A stretch of DNA of 64,000 nt from Polaribacter tangerinus (GTDB lineage: Bacteria > Bacteroidota > Bacteroidia > Flavobacteriales > Flavobacteriaceae): assembly GCF_038024095.1 (NCBI RefSeq), contig NZ_CP150668.1, positions 496,001 to 560,000 of the forward strand, given 5' to 3'. This document shows positions 1 to 8,445 of this stretch, piece by piece. A program made the position numbers and the translations under genes. How positions within the stretch are numbered: the first letter of the stretch is position 1; each line of letters opens with the position of its first letter. The notes beneath the pieces are model-generated. The model was given only the letters and a program-made list of their open reading frames with translations. It ran no database searches and had not been told where the DNA came from.

Positions 1-508
1 AATCATTTACTACTTTTGCATAGTTTTCGTTCTTTTTTAACTCCAACCACTCCGACCATTTCTCAATATCATTTAATTCTCCTGCAGTTAATTGTCCCGA
101 TTTTGGCTCTTGTCTTTTCATCATGCGAGATGCAGATAATCCTTTTGCTTTAAAATCTGACGATATTCTTTTTTCAGTAGCAGTTGTTTCATATTCTGTA
201 ACTACTACTTCTTCTAGCATCACATCAGATTCTTTCATTTCAATATTTAGTATACGATTTTCTCCAACTATTTTTTCTATGGAATTAAAACCTAAATGAC
301 GATATACTAAAGTATCTGTTACGGTTGCTTTTATTGCATATAAACCATCCACAGATGATGTTGTTGCTACTTTAGTGCCCTTTACAAAAACAGTAACTCC
401 TGGCAAAGGATTGCTATCCGTATCTGTTATTGTTCCTGAAATTGAAACTTGTTGTGCTTGAGATATCGAAATACTTGATATCATAAAAAAAAGGAAAATT
501 CTGAACAT
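1..508 (-). CDS. Carboxypeptidase-regulatory-like domain protein, N-terminal part (cut by window edge)
   Basis: Only the first 169 codons are in the window; the gene runs off the left side. The ATG at 508 is followed by a clear Sec signal peptide (about 19 residues, ending in SQAQ), so the protein is exported. Residues about 20-105 form a CarboxypepD_reg-like beta-sandwich (GTITDTDSNPLPGVTV, then a D-G-Y turn and LEEVVV), as found at the front of many Bacteroidota TonB receptors and surface proteins. No TonB plug follows. Instead there is a hydrophilic stretch with LTAGELNDIEKW, which I associate from memory with VIT/vWA-type or macroglobulin-like Bacteroidota proteins. The domain call is firm; the class of the whole protein is not. 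Confidence 0.7.
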   Translation of the reverse strand, partial: MFRIFLFFMISSISISQAQQVSISGTITDTDSNPLPGVTVFVKGTKVATTSSVDGLYAIKATVTDTLVYRHLGFNSIEKIVGENRILNIEMKESDVMLEEVVVTEYETTATEKRISSDFKAKGLSASRMMKRQEPKSGQLTAGELNDIEKWSEWLELKKNENYAKVVND

Positions 509-564
509 ACTATTAGGGTTTTAGTTATCGATTCAATAAAAATAAAGGATGACATTATTTTAAT

Positions 565-1668
565 TTACAACTGCCTTAAAGTTTTAGTTCTTTGAACTTT
601 ACCTGTTGAAGTGTAGTTAAAATTATTCAAATAAATAATTTCTTTAGGAATTTCAAACTTGTGCAAAATGTTGGATTTTTTAATTTTTTCCAACAAAATT
701 TTTGCTTGCGTTTCTTTGTTTGATATCGTTCTTTCTACTACTAAAACTAGTTTTTGACCAAATTTTTCATCTGAAAAAGCAGTTACAAAAAAAGGAGAAT
801 CAATAACTGTGCCTAATTTCTCTTCTATCGATTCTGGATGCAATTTAATACCACCAGAGTTAATTACGTTATCTACACGTCCTAACCACTCAAACTTGTT
901 GTCTGACACCAACTTAACAACATCATTGGTAAAAACTACATCGGACGCTATTTTTGAATTTTTTATGACCAAACAATTATGTTTGTCTTGGTAAATAGTT
1001 GTGTTAGGCAATACCTTGTAATAATTATGATGCGTTTTATTACCTTTAGAAAAATTATTTATTTTTTTTATGGCAATATGCGTAATGGTTTCTGTCATTC
1101 CGTATGTTGCAAAAATATGAGTGCTACAATCTTGAAGTTTCTGCTGTAATTTATTTGATACCACGCCACCACCAACTATTAAAGTTTTAATAAAAGATAG
1201 CTTTTCTAAGGAGTTTTCTACTTGCAACGGCACCATTGCACAGAAATCATATGATTTAGAAATTGACTTAAGAGGATAAGAACTTGGCGGAATAATATCT
1301 AATTCCCAACCTAAAGTTAAGGCTCTTACGATCATCATTTTACCGGCAATAAAATTGATAGGCAAACACAAAAGTGCTGAAGTTTTTGGTGGTAAACTAA
1401 AAAAAGTACCTGTAACCAAAGCCGAATTTATCATTTGTTGCTTTTGTAGATTTATTCGCTTTGGTTTACCCGTTGAGCCAGAAGTTTGAACCGTTATAAT
1501 TTCTTTAGAAGAAAACCAATCTGTAAGAAAATCTTGCAAATCTTTAGAGATGGTAGACGAATACGATAGTAATTCTTCAGCATTTAAAAACAACTTGTTT
1601 TGTAGCTTAAAATTAGTATGAAAATTACGTGTATTCACTCTTATTACTTTATGCGCAAAAAAATGCAC
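565..1668 (-). CDS. menE: o-Succinylbenzoate-CoA ligase
   Basis: Activates o-succinylbenzoate with ATP and CoA in menaquinone synthesis; cytoplasmic. It is an adenylate-forming enzyme: the P-loop TSGSTGKPK lies at residues 62-70, the YGMTET core motif near 205, and the C-terminal domain ends with the TGKVQR segment carrying the catalytic lysine. At 367 residues it is much shorter than E. coli MenE (about 450), which is usual for flavobacterial forms with a reduced N-terminus. It starts the run menE-CPBP-menC-SRPBCC-menA on the minus strand, so its identity as MenE rather than another acyl-CoA ligase rests on motif plus context. Confidence 0.9.
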   Translation of the reverse strand: MHFFAHKVIRVNTRNFHTNFKLQNKLFLNAEELLSYSSTISKDLQDFLTDWFSSKEIITVQTSGSTGKPKRINLQKQQMINSALVTGTFFSLPPKTSALLCLPINFIAGKMMIVRALTLGWELDIIPPSSYPLKSISKSYDFCAMVPLQVENSLEKLSFIKTLIVGGGVVSNKLQQKLQDCSTHIFATYGMTETITHIAIKKINNFSKGNKTHHNYYKVLPNTTIYQDKHNCLVIKNSKIASDVVFTNDVVKLVSDNKFEWLGRVDNVINSGGIKLHPESIEEKLGTVIDSPFFVTAFSDEKFGQKLVLVVERTISNKETQAKILLEKIKKSNILHKFEIPKEIIYLNNFNYTSTGKVQRTKTLRQL

Positions 1669-1682
1669 TATTAATTAACTAT

Positions 1683-2603
1683 TTAAATAGTCCCTGTTAA
1701 TTTTTCTTTCCATTGATGCCATCCATATTTTTTAGAAAAAATAAAAACCATAAAAGGATATAATAAAAAAACTGGCACAAAAGTTTCCCATCCTAAAGAG
1801 GGCTCAGAAATATCTACATACAATGCGTCGGTTTGAAAAACTGTCCAATCGGTAGTTACTAAAAATGCAGCAGTTATATTATTTGCTGCATGTAAACCTA
1901 TGGCCAATTCTAACCCTTCATCCATAAGTGTTACAATACCGTAAAACAAGCCAGTACCAATATAATAAACCATTATGGTTTGACCTAGTTTCGCTACCTC
2001 TGGATTTGCACCATGAAGCAAGCCAAAAACTACAGAGGTTACTAATAAAGGAACCCATCTATTATTTGCAACAATGCCAATTCCTTGCATAAAATAGCCT
2101 CTAAAAAGAACTTCTTCAAAAGTTGTTTGAAAGGGTAAAAAAAGAAAAGAAATAATTACTAAAGTGAAAAAAGGCGTTGGATTAAAATTCCAAATAAAAT
2201 TTTCGGGAGCAATTAGTAGCGAAAAAATAGTTAAAAGAACTGCTAAAATACCCCAAACAGAAAAACTGTACACTACTCGCTGCCAGTCAATTTTTTTTCT
2301 GCTAGTAATCATCGAAATAAACGATCTTTTATGAATGTATTTAACTCCAATCCACAAAAAAAACAAACCCGAAAAAAAAGTAAATATCATTAACATAAGC
2401 AGCAGATTTTTATCAATTCCGGCAGTAACAAAATTAGTACTTGCAAATTCTAAAAATTCAGAAATATCAGTAGCTTTAGAATACCCTACATAAACCAAAG
2501 GAATAATTCCTATGAATTGCCACCCAAAAAAGACAAATAGAATTGTAAAAACCCAATGATACCATTCATTTCTTCCTTTAACTGCTTGTAAAATAAAACT
2601 CAT
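1683..2603 (-). CDS. CPBP family intramembrane glutamic protease
   Basis: Polytopic membrane protein of 306 residues with about eight hydrophobic segments. The CPBP (CAAX protease / bacteriocin-processing, ABI) signature is complete: EEVLFR at residues 163-168, LLHGAN near 196 and HAANN near 239, giving the catalytic glutamates and histidines inside the membrane. The substrate cannot be read from sequence; relatives process prenylated proteins or bacteriocins or act in immunity. It sits between menE and menC with 14 and 3 bp gaps, so it is co-transcribed with the menaquinone genes. I see no direct biochemical reason for that placement. Confidence 0.88.
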   Translation of the reverse strand: MSFILQAVKGRNEWYHWVFTILFVFFGWQFIGIIPLVYVGYSKATDISEFLEFASTNFVTAGIDKNLLLMLMIFTFFSGLFFLWIGVKYIHKRSFISMITSRKKIDWQRVVYSFSVWGILAVLLTIFSLLIAPENFIWNFNPTPFFTLVIISFLFLPFQTTFEEVLFRGYFMQGIGIVANNRWVPLLVTSVVFGLLHGANPEVAKLGQTIMVYYIGTGLFYGIVTLMDEGLELAIGLHAANNITAAFLVTTDWTVFQTDALYVDISEPSLGWETFVPVFLLYPFMVFIFSKKYGWHQWKEKLTGTI

Positions 2604-2606
2604 ACT

Positions 2607-3644
2607 TTAAACCTTAAAATGCCATTTTTTATCTGAATTATACAATAGCTTTCCATTAGTAACCTCTAACGGACTCTCAAAATTATTGGTAAACAAACCT
2701 CCCGTCCCCAAACCTTGGGGCAAATTATTTTGTAAGGTATAAGTAAATTGTGCAATTGCATTTAAACCAACATTACTTTCTAAAGCAGAAGTTATCCACC
2801 AATCTGCATTATTGTTTTCTGCAATCGAAATCCACTCTTTAGCACCAGAAAAACCTCCAATTAAGCTAGGTTTTAAAATAATATAATGTGGTTTAATTGT
2901 TGATAGAATCAACTCTTTTTCTTTGGTAGAATGCACCCCAATTAACTCTTCATCTAAAGCAATAGGCAGTGGTGTTTGTTCACATAAAAGGGCCATTTCC
3001 TGGTATTGTCTTGGTTGAATTGGTTGTTCTATGGAGTGTAGCTCGAGTTCCGACAATCTTTTTAGCTTTTCTAATGCATGAGTTACCTTAAAAGCTCCGT
3101 TTGCATCTACACGAAGCTCAATATCTGCCTCAGAAAATTCTTTTCTTATACTTTTTAATAACGCCAATTCTGTTTCAAAATCTATGGCTCCAATTTTCAT
3201 TTTTATGCAAGAAAAACCTGCGGATATCTTTTCTATAATTTGATTTTTCATAAACTGCTTGTCTCCCATCCAAACAAGTCCGTTTATATTAATTGGAGAC
3301 TTTTTAGTCGTAAAATCGGACGGAAACAATTCAAATTCAGAAGTTGAATTTAATGATAAAAAGGCTTGTTCTAAACCAAATTGTATGGAGGGAAATGCCG
3401 ATAACTGCATAAGCAATGTAGGTAAACCCAAATGAATATTTTTACATACCCAAATTAATTTTTCTTCATATTCTGGTACATCATCGCTACTTAAGCCTCT
3501 AAACAAACCCGTTTCTCCTACTCCGAATTTACCATCACTCTCGAGCATTAAAAACCATGTTTCTTTTGTTTTTAAAACTCCGCGAGAAGTACCACTCGGG
3601 TTTTTAAAATTAAGTATATACTTCTTGTAAGTTGCTTTTATCAA
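2607..3644 (-). CDS. menC: o-Succinylbenzoate synthase (enolase superfamily)
   Basis: Dehydrates SHCHC to o-succinylbenzoate, the step before MenE. The 345-residue protein has the enolase-superfamily capping domain followed by the barrel with all expected residues: the KMK lysine pair at 148-150, metal ligands D180 (LRVDAN), E206 (IEQP) and D231 (ALDE), and the second catalytic lysine K258 (LKPS). The family also includes dipeptide epimerases and N-acylamino-acid racemases, but the location between menE and menA makes MenC by far the best reading. Confidence 0.92.
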   Translation of the reverse strand: MIKATYKKYILNFKNPSGTSRGVLKTKETWFLMLESDGKFGVGETGLFRGLSSDDVPEYEEKLIWVCKNIHLGLPTLLMQLSAFPSIQFGLEQAFLSLNSTSEFELFPSDFTTKKSPININGLVWMGDKQFMKNQIIEKISAGFSCIKMKIGAIDFETELALLKSIRKEFSEADIELRVDANGAFKVTHALEKLKRLSELELHSIEQPIQPRQYQEMALLCEQTPLPIALDEELIGVHSTKEKELILSTIKPHYIILKPSLIGGFSGAKEWISIAENNNADWWITSALESNVGLNAIAQFTYTLQNNLPQGLGTGGLFTNNFESPLEVTNGKLLYNSDKKWHFKV

Positions 3645-3657
3645 AATAAAAATGTTA

Positions 3658-4173
3658 TTAATCTTTTTCTATAAAGTCTTTAAAATTATTTAAAATCAAT
3701 TGATCTTGTGTTATAAAATTCCCTTTAAAAAAAGGAAACATACAACCCATTAAATAAGTTTCGCTTTGTCTTCTGGCATTTAATTCGATGGTAGTTTTGT
3801 CATTTTCTTCAGAAAAAAGATAGTCGTATTTTGTTAACATATTTTCTGCATCCATAAAAACGGTATACTTTTCTTTAGGAACATAAGCCATTACTCTTTC
3901 TGTAACAAAAATAGGTTGTTCTTGATTAAGTATTTTTAATTTATAAGTACTTCCTGTAATTCCAAAGTTTTTATTAATGGTTTCTATTTCCTGAATTTCT
4001 GGCATCCAATTTTTAGAGTTATCTATGTTGGTAAATGAAGTAAACACTTCATTTAAAGGCTTATTAATTGTCACTTTAACGGTGTATGTTGTTTCCTTAA
4101 TTAAAAACCCTGTTGCTAAAAATGCAACAACCATTAAAGATATTATTACTAAAATGACTTTTATTGTTTTCAT
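3658..4173 (-). CDS. SRPBCC (START/Bet v1-like) membrane-anchored protein
   Basis: A 171-residue protein with one N-terminal membrane segment (residues about 5-27) followed by a polyketide-cyclase/SRPBCC fold: NKPLNEVFTSFTNIDNSKNWMP is typical of the first helix-strand unit of the family, and the chain ends in the usual long amphipathic helix. Such domains bind hydrophobic ligands. Lying between menC and menA it could handle a lipophilic quinone precursor, but that is inference from position only. No catalytic motif is visible. Confidence 0.7.
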   Translation of the reverse strand: MKTIKVILVIISLMVVAFLATGFLIKETTYTVKVTINKPLNEVFTSFTNIDNSKNWMPEIQEIETINKNFGITGSTYKLKILNQEQPIFVTERVMAYVPKEKYTVFMDAENMLTKYDYLFSEENDKTTIELNARRQSETYLMGCMFPFFKGNFITQDQLILNNFKDFIEKD

Positions 4174-4238
4174 AAATACAATATTGAATACGTGATTTTG
4201 GGACTACAAAAATACCATTTTTTTGAGACCAAGTTGTG

Positions 4239-5162
4239 TTAAAAAAATTGTCCTATTGAAAAAAGTATTGCAAATAAGAAAGTACTCAGCGCCACCTTTT
4301 TTAACTCTGCATCTAAAGTTGCTGATACCTTATTTTTATATACTGTAATTATATTTTTAAACAACGGTATAAATGCTACTAAAAAAATAAGTTCAAAAAA
4401 TGAACTAAAATTTATATAGACATACAAAAGTGAAGTAAATAAAGCCGTTAGTATGAGTAAATAATGATATATTTTTGCCCTTTTTTCTCCTAACCTAACC
4501 ACCAAAGTGTTTTTATTATTTTTAATATCCTCTGTAAAATCTCTTAAATTATTTAAATTTAATACTGCTACACTTAAAAGTCCCACAGAAATTGCTGGTA
4601 AAAAAATAGGATAATCTATATTTTTTGTAACTAAAAAATAACTCCCAACAACGCTTAAAATCCCGAAAAACAAAAACACAAAAACATCACCAAAACCATG
4701 GTAACCGTAGGCAGAATTTCCTACAGTATATTTAATAGCAGCTACAATAGATGAAATTCCTAAAACAAAAAATAATATCGAATACACAAAATTATCTTTA
4801 CCAAATGATACATAAATTAAGCACAAAGCTACTAGAAGAGTTAAAATAGTGGTTATAATCATAGCTACTTTCATCTGTTTTGGAGTAATTTTTCCTGATG
4901 AAACCATCCTAGCCTCGCCTAATCTTATTTTATCAGTTCCTTTTACACCATCTCCATAGTCATTTGCAAAATTAGAAAGTACTTGAAAGCCAATAGTAGT
5001 AAGTATTGCAAGCCAAAAAACGGAAGAACTAAAAATAGCATGCAAATAGTTGTGGGAAGTATTCGTAGCTATATTTCCCAAAAAAACGCCCATAATAATT
5101 CCTGAGATTGATAGCGGCAATGTTCTTAAACGAGCGGCTTTTAAATAACTTTTTACATCCAT
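4239..5162 (-). CDS. menA: 1,4-Dihydroxy-2-naphthoate polyprenyltransferase
   Basis: Membrane-embedded UbiA-family prenyltransferase joining the polyprenyl tail to DHNA to form demethylmenaquinone. It has 307 residues and about eight or nine membrane helices. The two aspartate-rich substrate loops are visible: NDYGD at 67-71 continuing to D77, and NNLRDFTED near 205-213. The first loop sequence, with GEARMVSSG after it, is MenA-like rather than UbiA or heme O synthase. Its 5' end overlaps the 3' end of the upstream PH-domain gene by 10 bp, so the men genes may be transcribed together with the PH pair. Confidence 0.93.
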   Translation of the reverse strand: MDVKSYLKAARLRTLPLSISGIIMGVFLGNIATNTSHNYLHAIFSSSVFWLAILTTIGFQVLSNFANDYGDGVKGTDKIRLGEARMVSSGKITPKQMKVAMIITTILTLLVALCLIYVSFGKDNFVYSILFFVLGISSIVAAIKYTVGNSAYGYHGFGDVFVFLFFGILSVVGSYFLVTKNIDYPIFLPAISVGLLSVAVLNLNNLRDFTEDIKNNKNTLVVRLGEKRAKIYHYLLILTALFTSLLYVYINFSSFFELIFLVAFIPLFKNIITVYKNKVSATLDAELKKVALSTFLFAILFSIGQFF

Positions 5163-6652
5163 GTTTTATTGCTGTTTGCTATTTTAAAGAGTGTATAATT
5201 ATAAATTTTTCTGGCTTTGTATAAATCGATACATGGTATTTTTATTTTGCCAGAAGCAGTTTGAAAAACTATATCTGCAATATTTCTTCTTGCTTGAAAA
5301 TAATTTTGCTTTAATTGAATATTCTGCACTTTAAAAAAAGGCAAATATGTTTGATGTGTTTCTACAACTCCCGCTTTAATAAGTAACAATTCTTCTGAAA
5401 AAAGATACCTTCTTTTTTTGTAAATAAATGAAATAGCAATAGGTAATAAGGGAATAAAAAAAAGGTTTATAAGAAACGGATATTCACTATCAAAACCAAT
5501 GTATAATAAAGTGTTCAATATCAATAAAAAAATTATACCTCTACTATAAAGGCGAACTTTATAATAAGAATTTACCTCGCTTTTTTTAAAACTATCTAAA
5601 TTTTCGTTCGGATATAACAAGGTTTTTACTGTGTGTATCTCTTGGTTTTTACAGCCAACAATTTTAATTGTTTTTTGTTGCTTCTTACTCGAATTCCCGC
5701 TGATTGCCTGATTAAATGTAATATAAGAAATACCTAATTTCCTTTTTATAAAATTATCTGAAATAGTAATATGCTGCACTTTATCTTTTTTTAATACCAA
5801 TGCTTTTTTAGTAAATAAACCTTGGTATATTTCTAAAGAAAAGTTTTTTAAAAACACTGTTAGCTTGTAATGATTTAAAAAAACGCGTGTTATTGAACTT
5901 AAAATTCCAACAATGCAAAGCAAAACTATCGAGGTAATTATAAAAATAATATTAGTTTGTAGTTGAGAAGTATTTTCTAAAATATATGTATCTAAAGCCA
6001 ATTGTTTTCCAAATCCCTCTATTACATCACTTATTTGTTGATAAAACCCTAAGAGTATCGCAACAAAAAGTAATAAACTTTGCAAATGATTTTCTGTAAG
6101 TGCCACTTTAAAAAGTGCCGAAAAACCTATTTTTACAAATGGCTTATCATCTAATTTTTCTAAGTTTTCGGAAACATCATTATTAAAACTAGAAATGTTA
6201 TCTTTTAATGCACTTGCCTCGCTAAAAGATAACGCTTTTATAGAAATTTCTGCAACAGATGAGCCTGCTGTTTCAATAATAACCTCGTGCACATTAATAA
6301 GCTGCTGTATGATATTTTGCTTAAAATTAATATTTTGAATTCTATCGAACGGAATAGAGGTTGTTGTTTTTTTTAAGATTCCTTTTTTTAGAACAAAATG
6401 GTGCTTATCTATTTTAAACTGAAAGTTTTTAAAAGATAAATAGGCAATTATTAAAAAAAATAGGAACAATAAAAATACACCTACATAAATATACAAAAGT
6501 GTAGTTTCTGGTATTTTAGAAATACGTTGCACAAAAATAAATAGCAAAGCCCAAAAGATTTTGAAAATTTTATAAAGAATCTGAAAATAGATAACAAAAA
6601 TTCCTTTTTTTGATTGCTTTCTATAAACACTAAAATCTACGGAATTAAGCAT
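5153..6652 (-). CDS. Tandem bacterial PH (bPH2, YdbT-like) membrane protein
   Basis: A 499-residue protein with hydrophobic pairs at residues about 25-75, 185-255 and 365-410, each followed by a short bPH2 (DUF304) domain. The repeated signature is IPFDRIQNINFKQN (about 99-112), DKVQHITISDN (about 293) and LPFFKVQNIQLKQN (about 438), so three bPH2 units are present. The family, known from Bacillus YdbT, is membrane-bound; the molecular role is poorly defined, and a role in resisting antimicrobial peptides has been proposed for YdbS/YdbT. It overlaps the following small bPH2 gene by 8 bp, the classic ydbS-ydbT pairing. Confidence 0.85.
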   Translation of the reverse strand: MLNSVDFSVYRKQSKKGIFVIYFQILYKIFKIFWALLFIFVQRISKIPETTLLYIYVGVFLLFLFFLIIAYLSFKNFQFKIDKHHFVLKKGILKKTTTSIPFDRIQNINFKQNIIQQLINVHEVIIETAGSSVAEISIKALSFSEASALKDNISSFNNDVSENLEKLDDKPFVKIGFSALFKVALTENHLQSLLLFVAILLGFYQQISDVIEGFGKQLALDTYILENTSQLQTNIIFIITSIVLLCIVGILSSITRVFLNHYKLTVFLKNFSLEIYQGLFTKKALVLKKDKVQHITISDNFIKRKLGISYITFNQAISGNSSKKQQKTIKIVGCKNQEIHTVKTLLYPNENLDSFKKSEVNSYYKVRLYSRGIIFLLILNTLLYIGFDSEYPFLINLFFIPLLPIAISFIYKKRRYLFSEELLLIKAGVVETHQTYLPFFKVQNIQLKQNYFQARRNIADIVFQTASGKIKIPCIDLYKARKIYNYTLFKIANSNKTWM

Positions 6653-7154
6653 CTATTTTTTGGGTAATAAATTCTTTAATTTGAGAAGCTTTATTTGCAT
6701 CTAGCCCTTTTATTTTTAAATCGTCGCTACTATCACCAGCAGTATAAATACTAATAGAAACCAAATTAAAAAACCTAGAAACTGGTCCTTGGTCTATTTC
6801 TATGTGTTGTATTCTTTGAAAAGGAACGGTAGTAATTTTTCTAAAAAACACACCTTTTTTATATGAAATATCTCTTTCTCTAACTAAGTACTTTCTCTTC
6901 TTAAACCCAACAATAATAATAGTTGCCGAATAAATAAAAACTACAGAAAGTAAGATATATGCATAATTTATAACTTCTTGGTTTGATACAAGCTGATAAA
7001 AATCTACCAAATAGAGTACTAAAAACAATATTAAAAAGACAAAAAAAGTAGAAAGAATTAACACTTTGAGGTATTTTTTTTCTACAGGTAAAAAAGAAAC
7101 CTCCTCTAGAGCAGGAAAATCATGAATTGCAATATTCTCAAAAGAATCTTTCAT
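6645..7154 (-). CDS. bPH2 (YdbS-like) membrane protein
   Basis: A 169-residue protein: cytoplasmic N-terminus of about 30 residues, two membrane helices (about 31-50 and 61-85), then one bPH2 domain with the signature VPFQRIQHIEIDQGP near 115-129. It is the small partner of the tandem bPH2 protein encoded just downstream and overlapping by 8 bp; the two products probably form one membrane complex. Its start follows the SPOR lipoprotein stop directly. Confidence 0.85.
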   Translation of the reverse strand: MKDSFENIAIHDFPALEEVSFLPVEKKYLKVLILSTFFVFLILFLVLYLVDFYQLVSNQEVINYAYILLSVVFIYSATIIIVGFKKRKYLVRERDISYKKGVFFRKITTVPFQRIQHIEIDQGPVSRFFNLVSISIYTAGDSSDDLKIKGLDANKASQIKEFITQKIDA

Positions 7155-7541
7155 TTAGTTTTTTGCTAAAGCCTCTTTAATATGAATTGGTTTATTGTTT
7201 TTTAGTGCTTGTATAAAAACACCTTGGTACTTTTTTTGTAATTGTAGTTTTAAAGAGTCTGCTTCTTGGTAACTACTAAAACGTCCAAGACGGTATTTTG
7301 TGAGTCCGTTTTCATTAAAAATTTGCACTTCTTTTAGAGCTCTTAAAGAGTTATTTTGCTTTTCTAATGCCGCAATTTGGACTGTAAAAATAAGTTCTTC
7401 TTTTGTAGGTATTACTACTTTTTTATTAGGGATAACGGAGTCTTTAACAACTACATTATCTATTGGTAATTCTGTATTTTTTTCTTTATTTGAGCAAGAT
7501 AAAAATACTAAAAACACCAAAAATAGGATATAGTTTCTCAT
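7155..7541 (-). CDS. SPOR-domain lipoprotein
   Basis: Short exported protein of 128 residues with a lipobox: a hydrophobic stretch ending FLSC, lipidated cysteine C16. After a charged linker comes one SPOR domain (FTVQIAALEKQ near 51 to the end, with YRLGRFSSYQEA in the middle). SPOR domains bind peptidoglycan glycan strands stripped of stem peptides, as found at division sites. Its ATG is directly downstream of the Fe-S protein stop (1 bp gap) and its stop abuts the bPH2 gene, so it belongs to the same operon. Confidence 0.82.
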   Translation of the reverse strand: MRNYILFLVFLVFLSCSNKEKNTELPIDNVVVKDSVIPNKKVVIPTKEELIFTVQIAALEKQNNSLRALKEVQIFNENGLTKYRLGRFSSYQEADSLKLQLQKKYQGVFIQALKNNKPIHIKEALAKN

Positions 7542-7542
7542 T

Positions 7543-8322
7543 TTATAATTTATTAGCTTCTGATATTAATTCTGCAATATCTTTTACAGTAACTGAGGCC
7601 TCTTTTTCTTTGAATTTAATTCCGTCTGTCATCATTGTATTACAATATGGGCAGCCCGTTGCAATAATTTCTGGCTTTGTTTCAAGTGCGTCCTCTGTTC
7701 TTAAAATATTTACTTCTTTATCGCCTTTTTCGGCATCTTTAAACATTTGCGCTCCCCCTGCACCACAACACAAAGCTGTTCTTTTGCTTCGTTTCATTTC
7801 TGTTAAATTAACACCTAATCTTCGAATGAGGTCTCTTGGCGATTCATATACTTCATTTGCTCTACCTAAATAACACGGATCGTGAAAAGTAACTCTTTTT
7901 CCTTTTAAATTAGTGTTATTTATTTTTAAACGTCCTTCATTAATTAAATTCTGAATAAATTGTGTATGATGAAAAACTTCATAGTTTCCTCCCAAACCTG
8001 GGTATTCATTTTTTAGTGTATTGAATGAATGGGGATCGCAGGTAACTATTTTTTTTACCTCATATCCATTTAAAACTTCAATATTCATCATAGCCTGCAT
8101 TTGAAAAAGAAACTCGTTTCCGGCTCTTTTAGCTGCATCTCCTGTAGAGGATTCCTCAACTCCTAAAACGGCAAAATCTACCTTAGCTTCATGAAGAATC
8201 TTTACAAAAGCCTTCGATATTTTTTTTGCCCTGTCGTCATAACTTCCAGCGGCGCCAACCCAAAACAACACCTCTGGTTGCTTTCCTTGTGCCATCATCT
8301 CTGCCATTGTTGGTACATTCAT
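7543..8322 (-). CDS. CCG-domain (Fe-S)-binding oxidoreductase subunit with degenerate first module
   Basis: A 259-residue soluble protein of the heterodisulfide reductase D / GlpC / LutA type (two CCG cysteine-rich modules). The second module is intact: C150 (HDPC), C185-C186 (CCGAGG), C224 and C227 (CPYC). The first module lacks the expected cysteines: VGAAGS at 22-27 where relatives have VGC, ESST at 57-60 where relatives have ESCT, and DPHS at 96-99 where relatives have CPHC. That comparison is from memory of the family. So it probably carries one rather than two non-cubane clusters. It is encoded just downstream of the membrane Fe-S subunit (gap about 120 bp), its likely electron partner. 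Substrate unknown. Confidence 0.85.
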   Translation of the reverse strand: MNVPTMAEMMAQGKQPEVLFWVGAAGSYDDRAKKISKAFVKILHEAKVDFAVLGVEESSTGDAAKRAGNEFLFQMQAMMNIEVLNGYEVKKIVTCDPHSFNTLKNEYPGLGGNYEVFHHTQFIQNLINEGRLKINNTNLKGKRVTFHDPCYLGRANEVYESPRDLIRRLGVNLTEMKRSKRTALCCGAGGAQMFKDAEKGDKEVNILRTEDALETKPEIIATGCPYCNTMMTDGIKFKEKEASVTVKDIAELISEANKL

Positions 8323-8445
8323 AACTCTTACTGTTTAAATCGTTAAAACTTGTATTTAAGTAGGTTTTTTACTCCTGTCTCGTATATTAAGAAAAATTTC
8401 AATCTCTAAAGAAGTCGTTAGCAATTCGTAAACAAATTGTTCAAA

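Noticed and set aside
7463..7873. 136-codon plus-strand ORF across the SPOR and CCG genes
   Set aside because: It spans two real genes on the other strand and has no recognisable domain.
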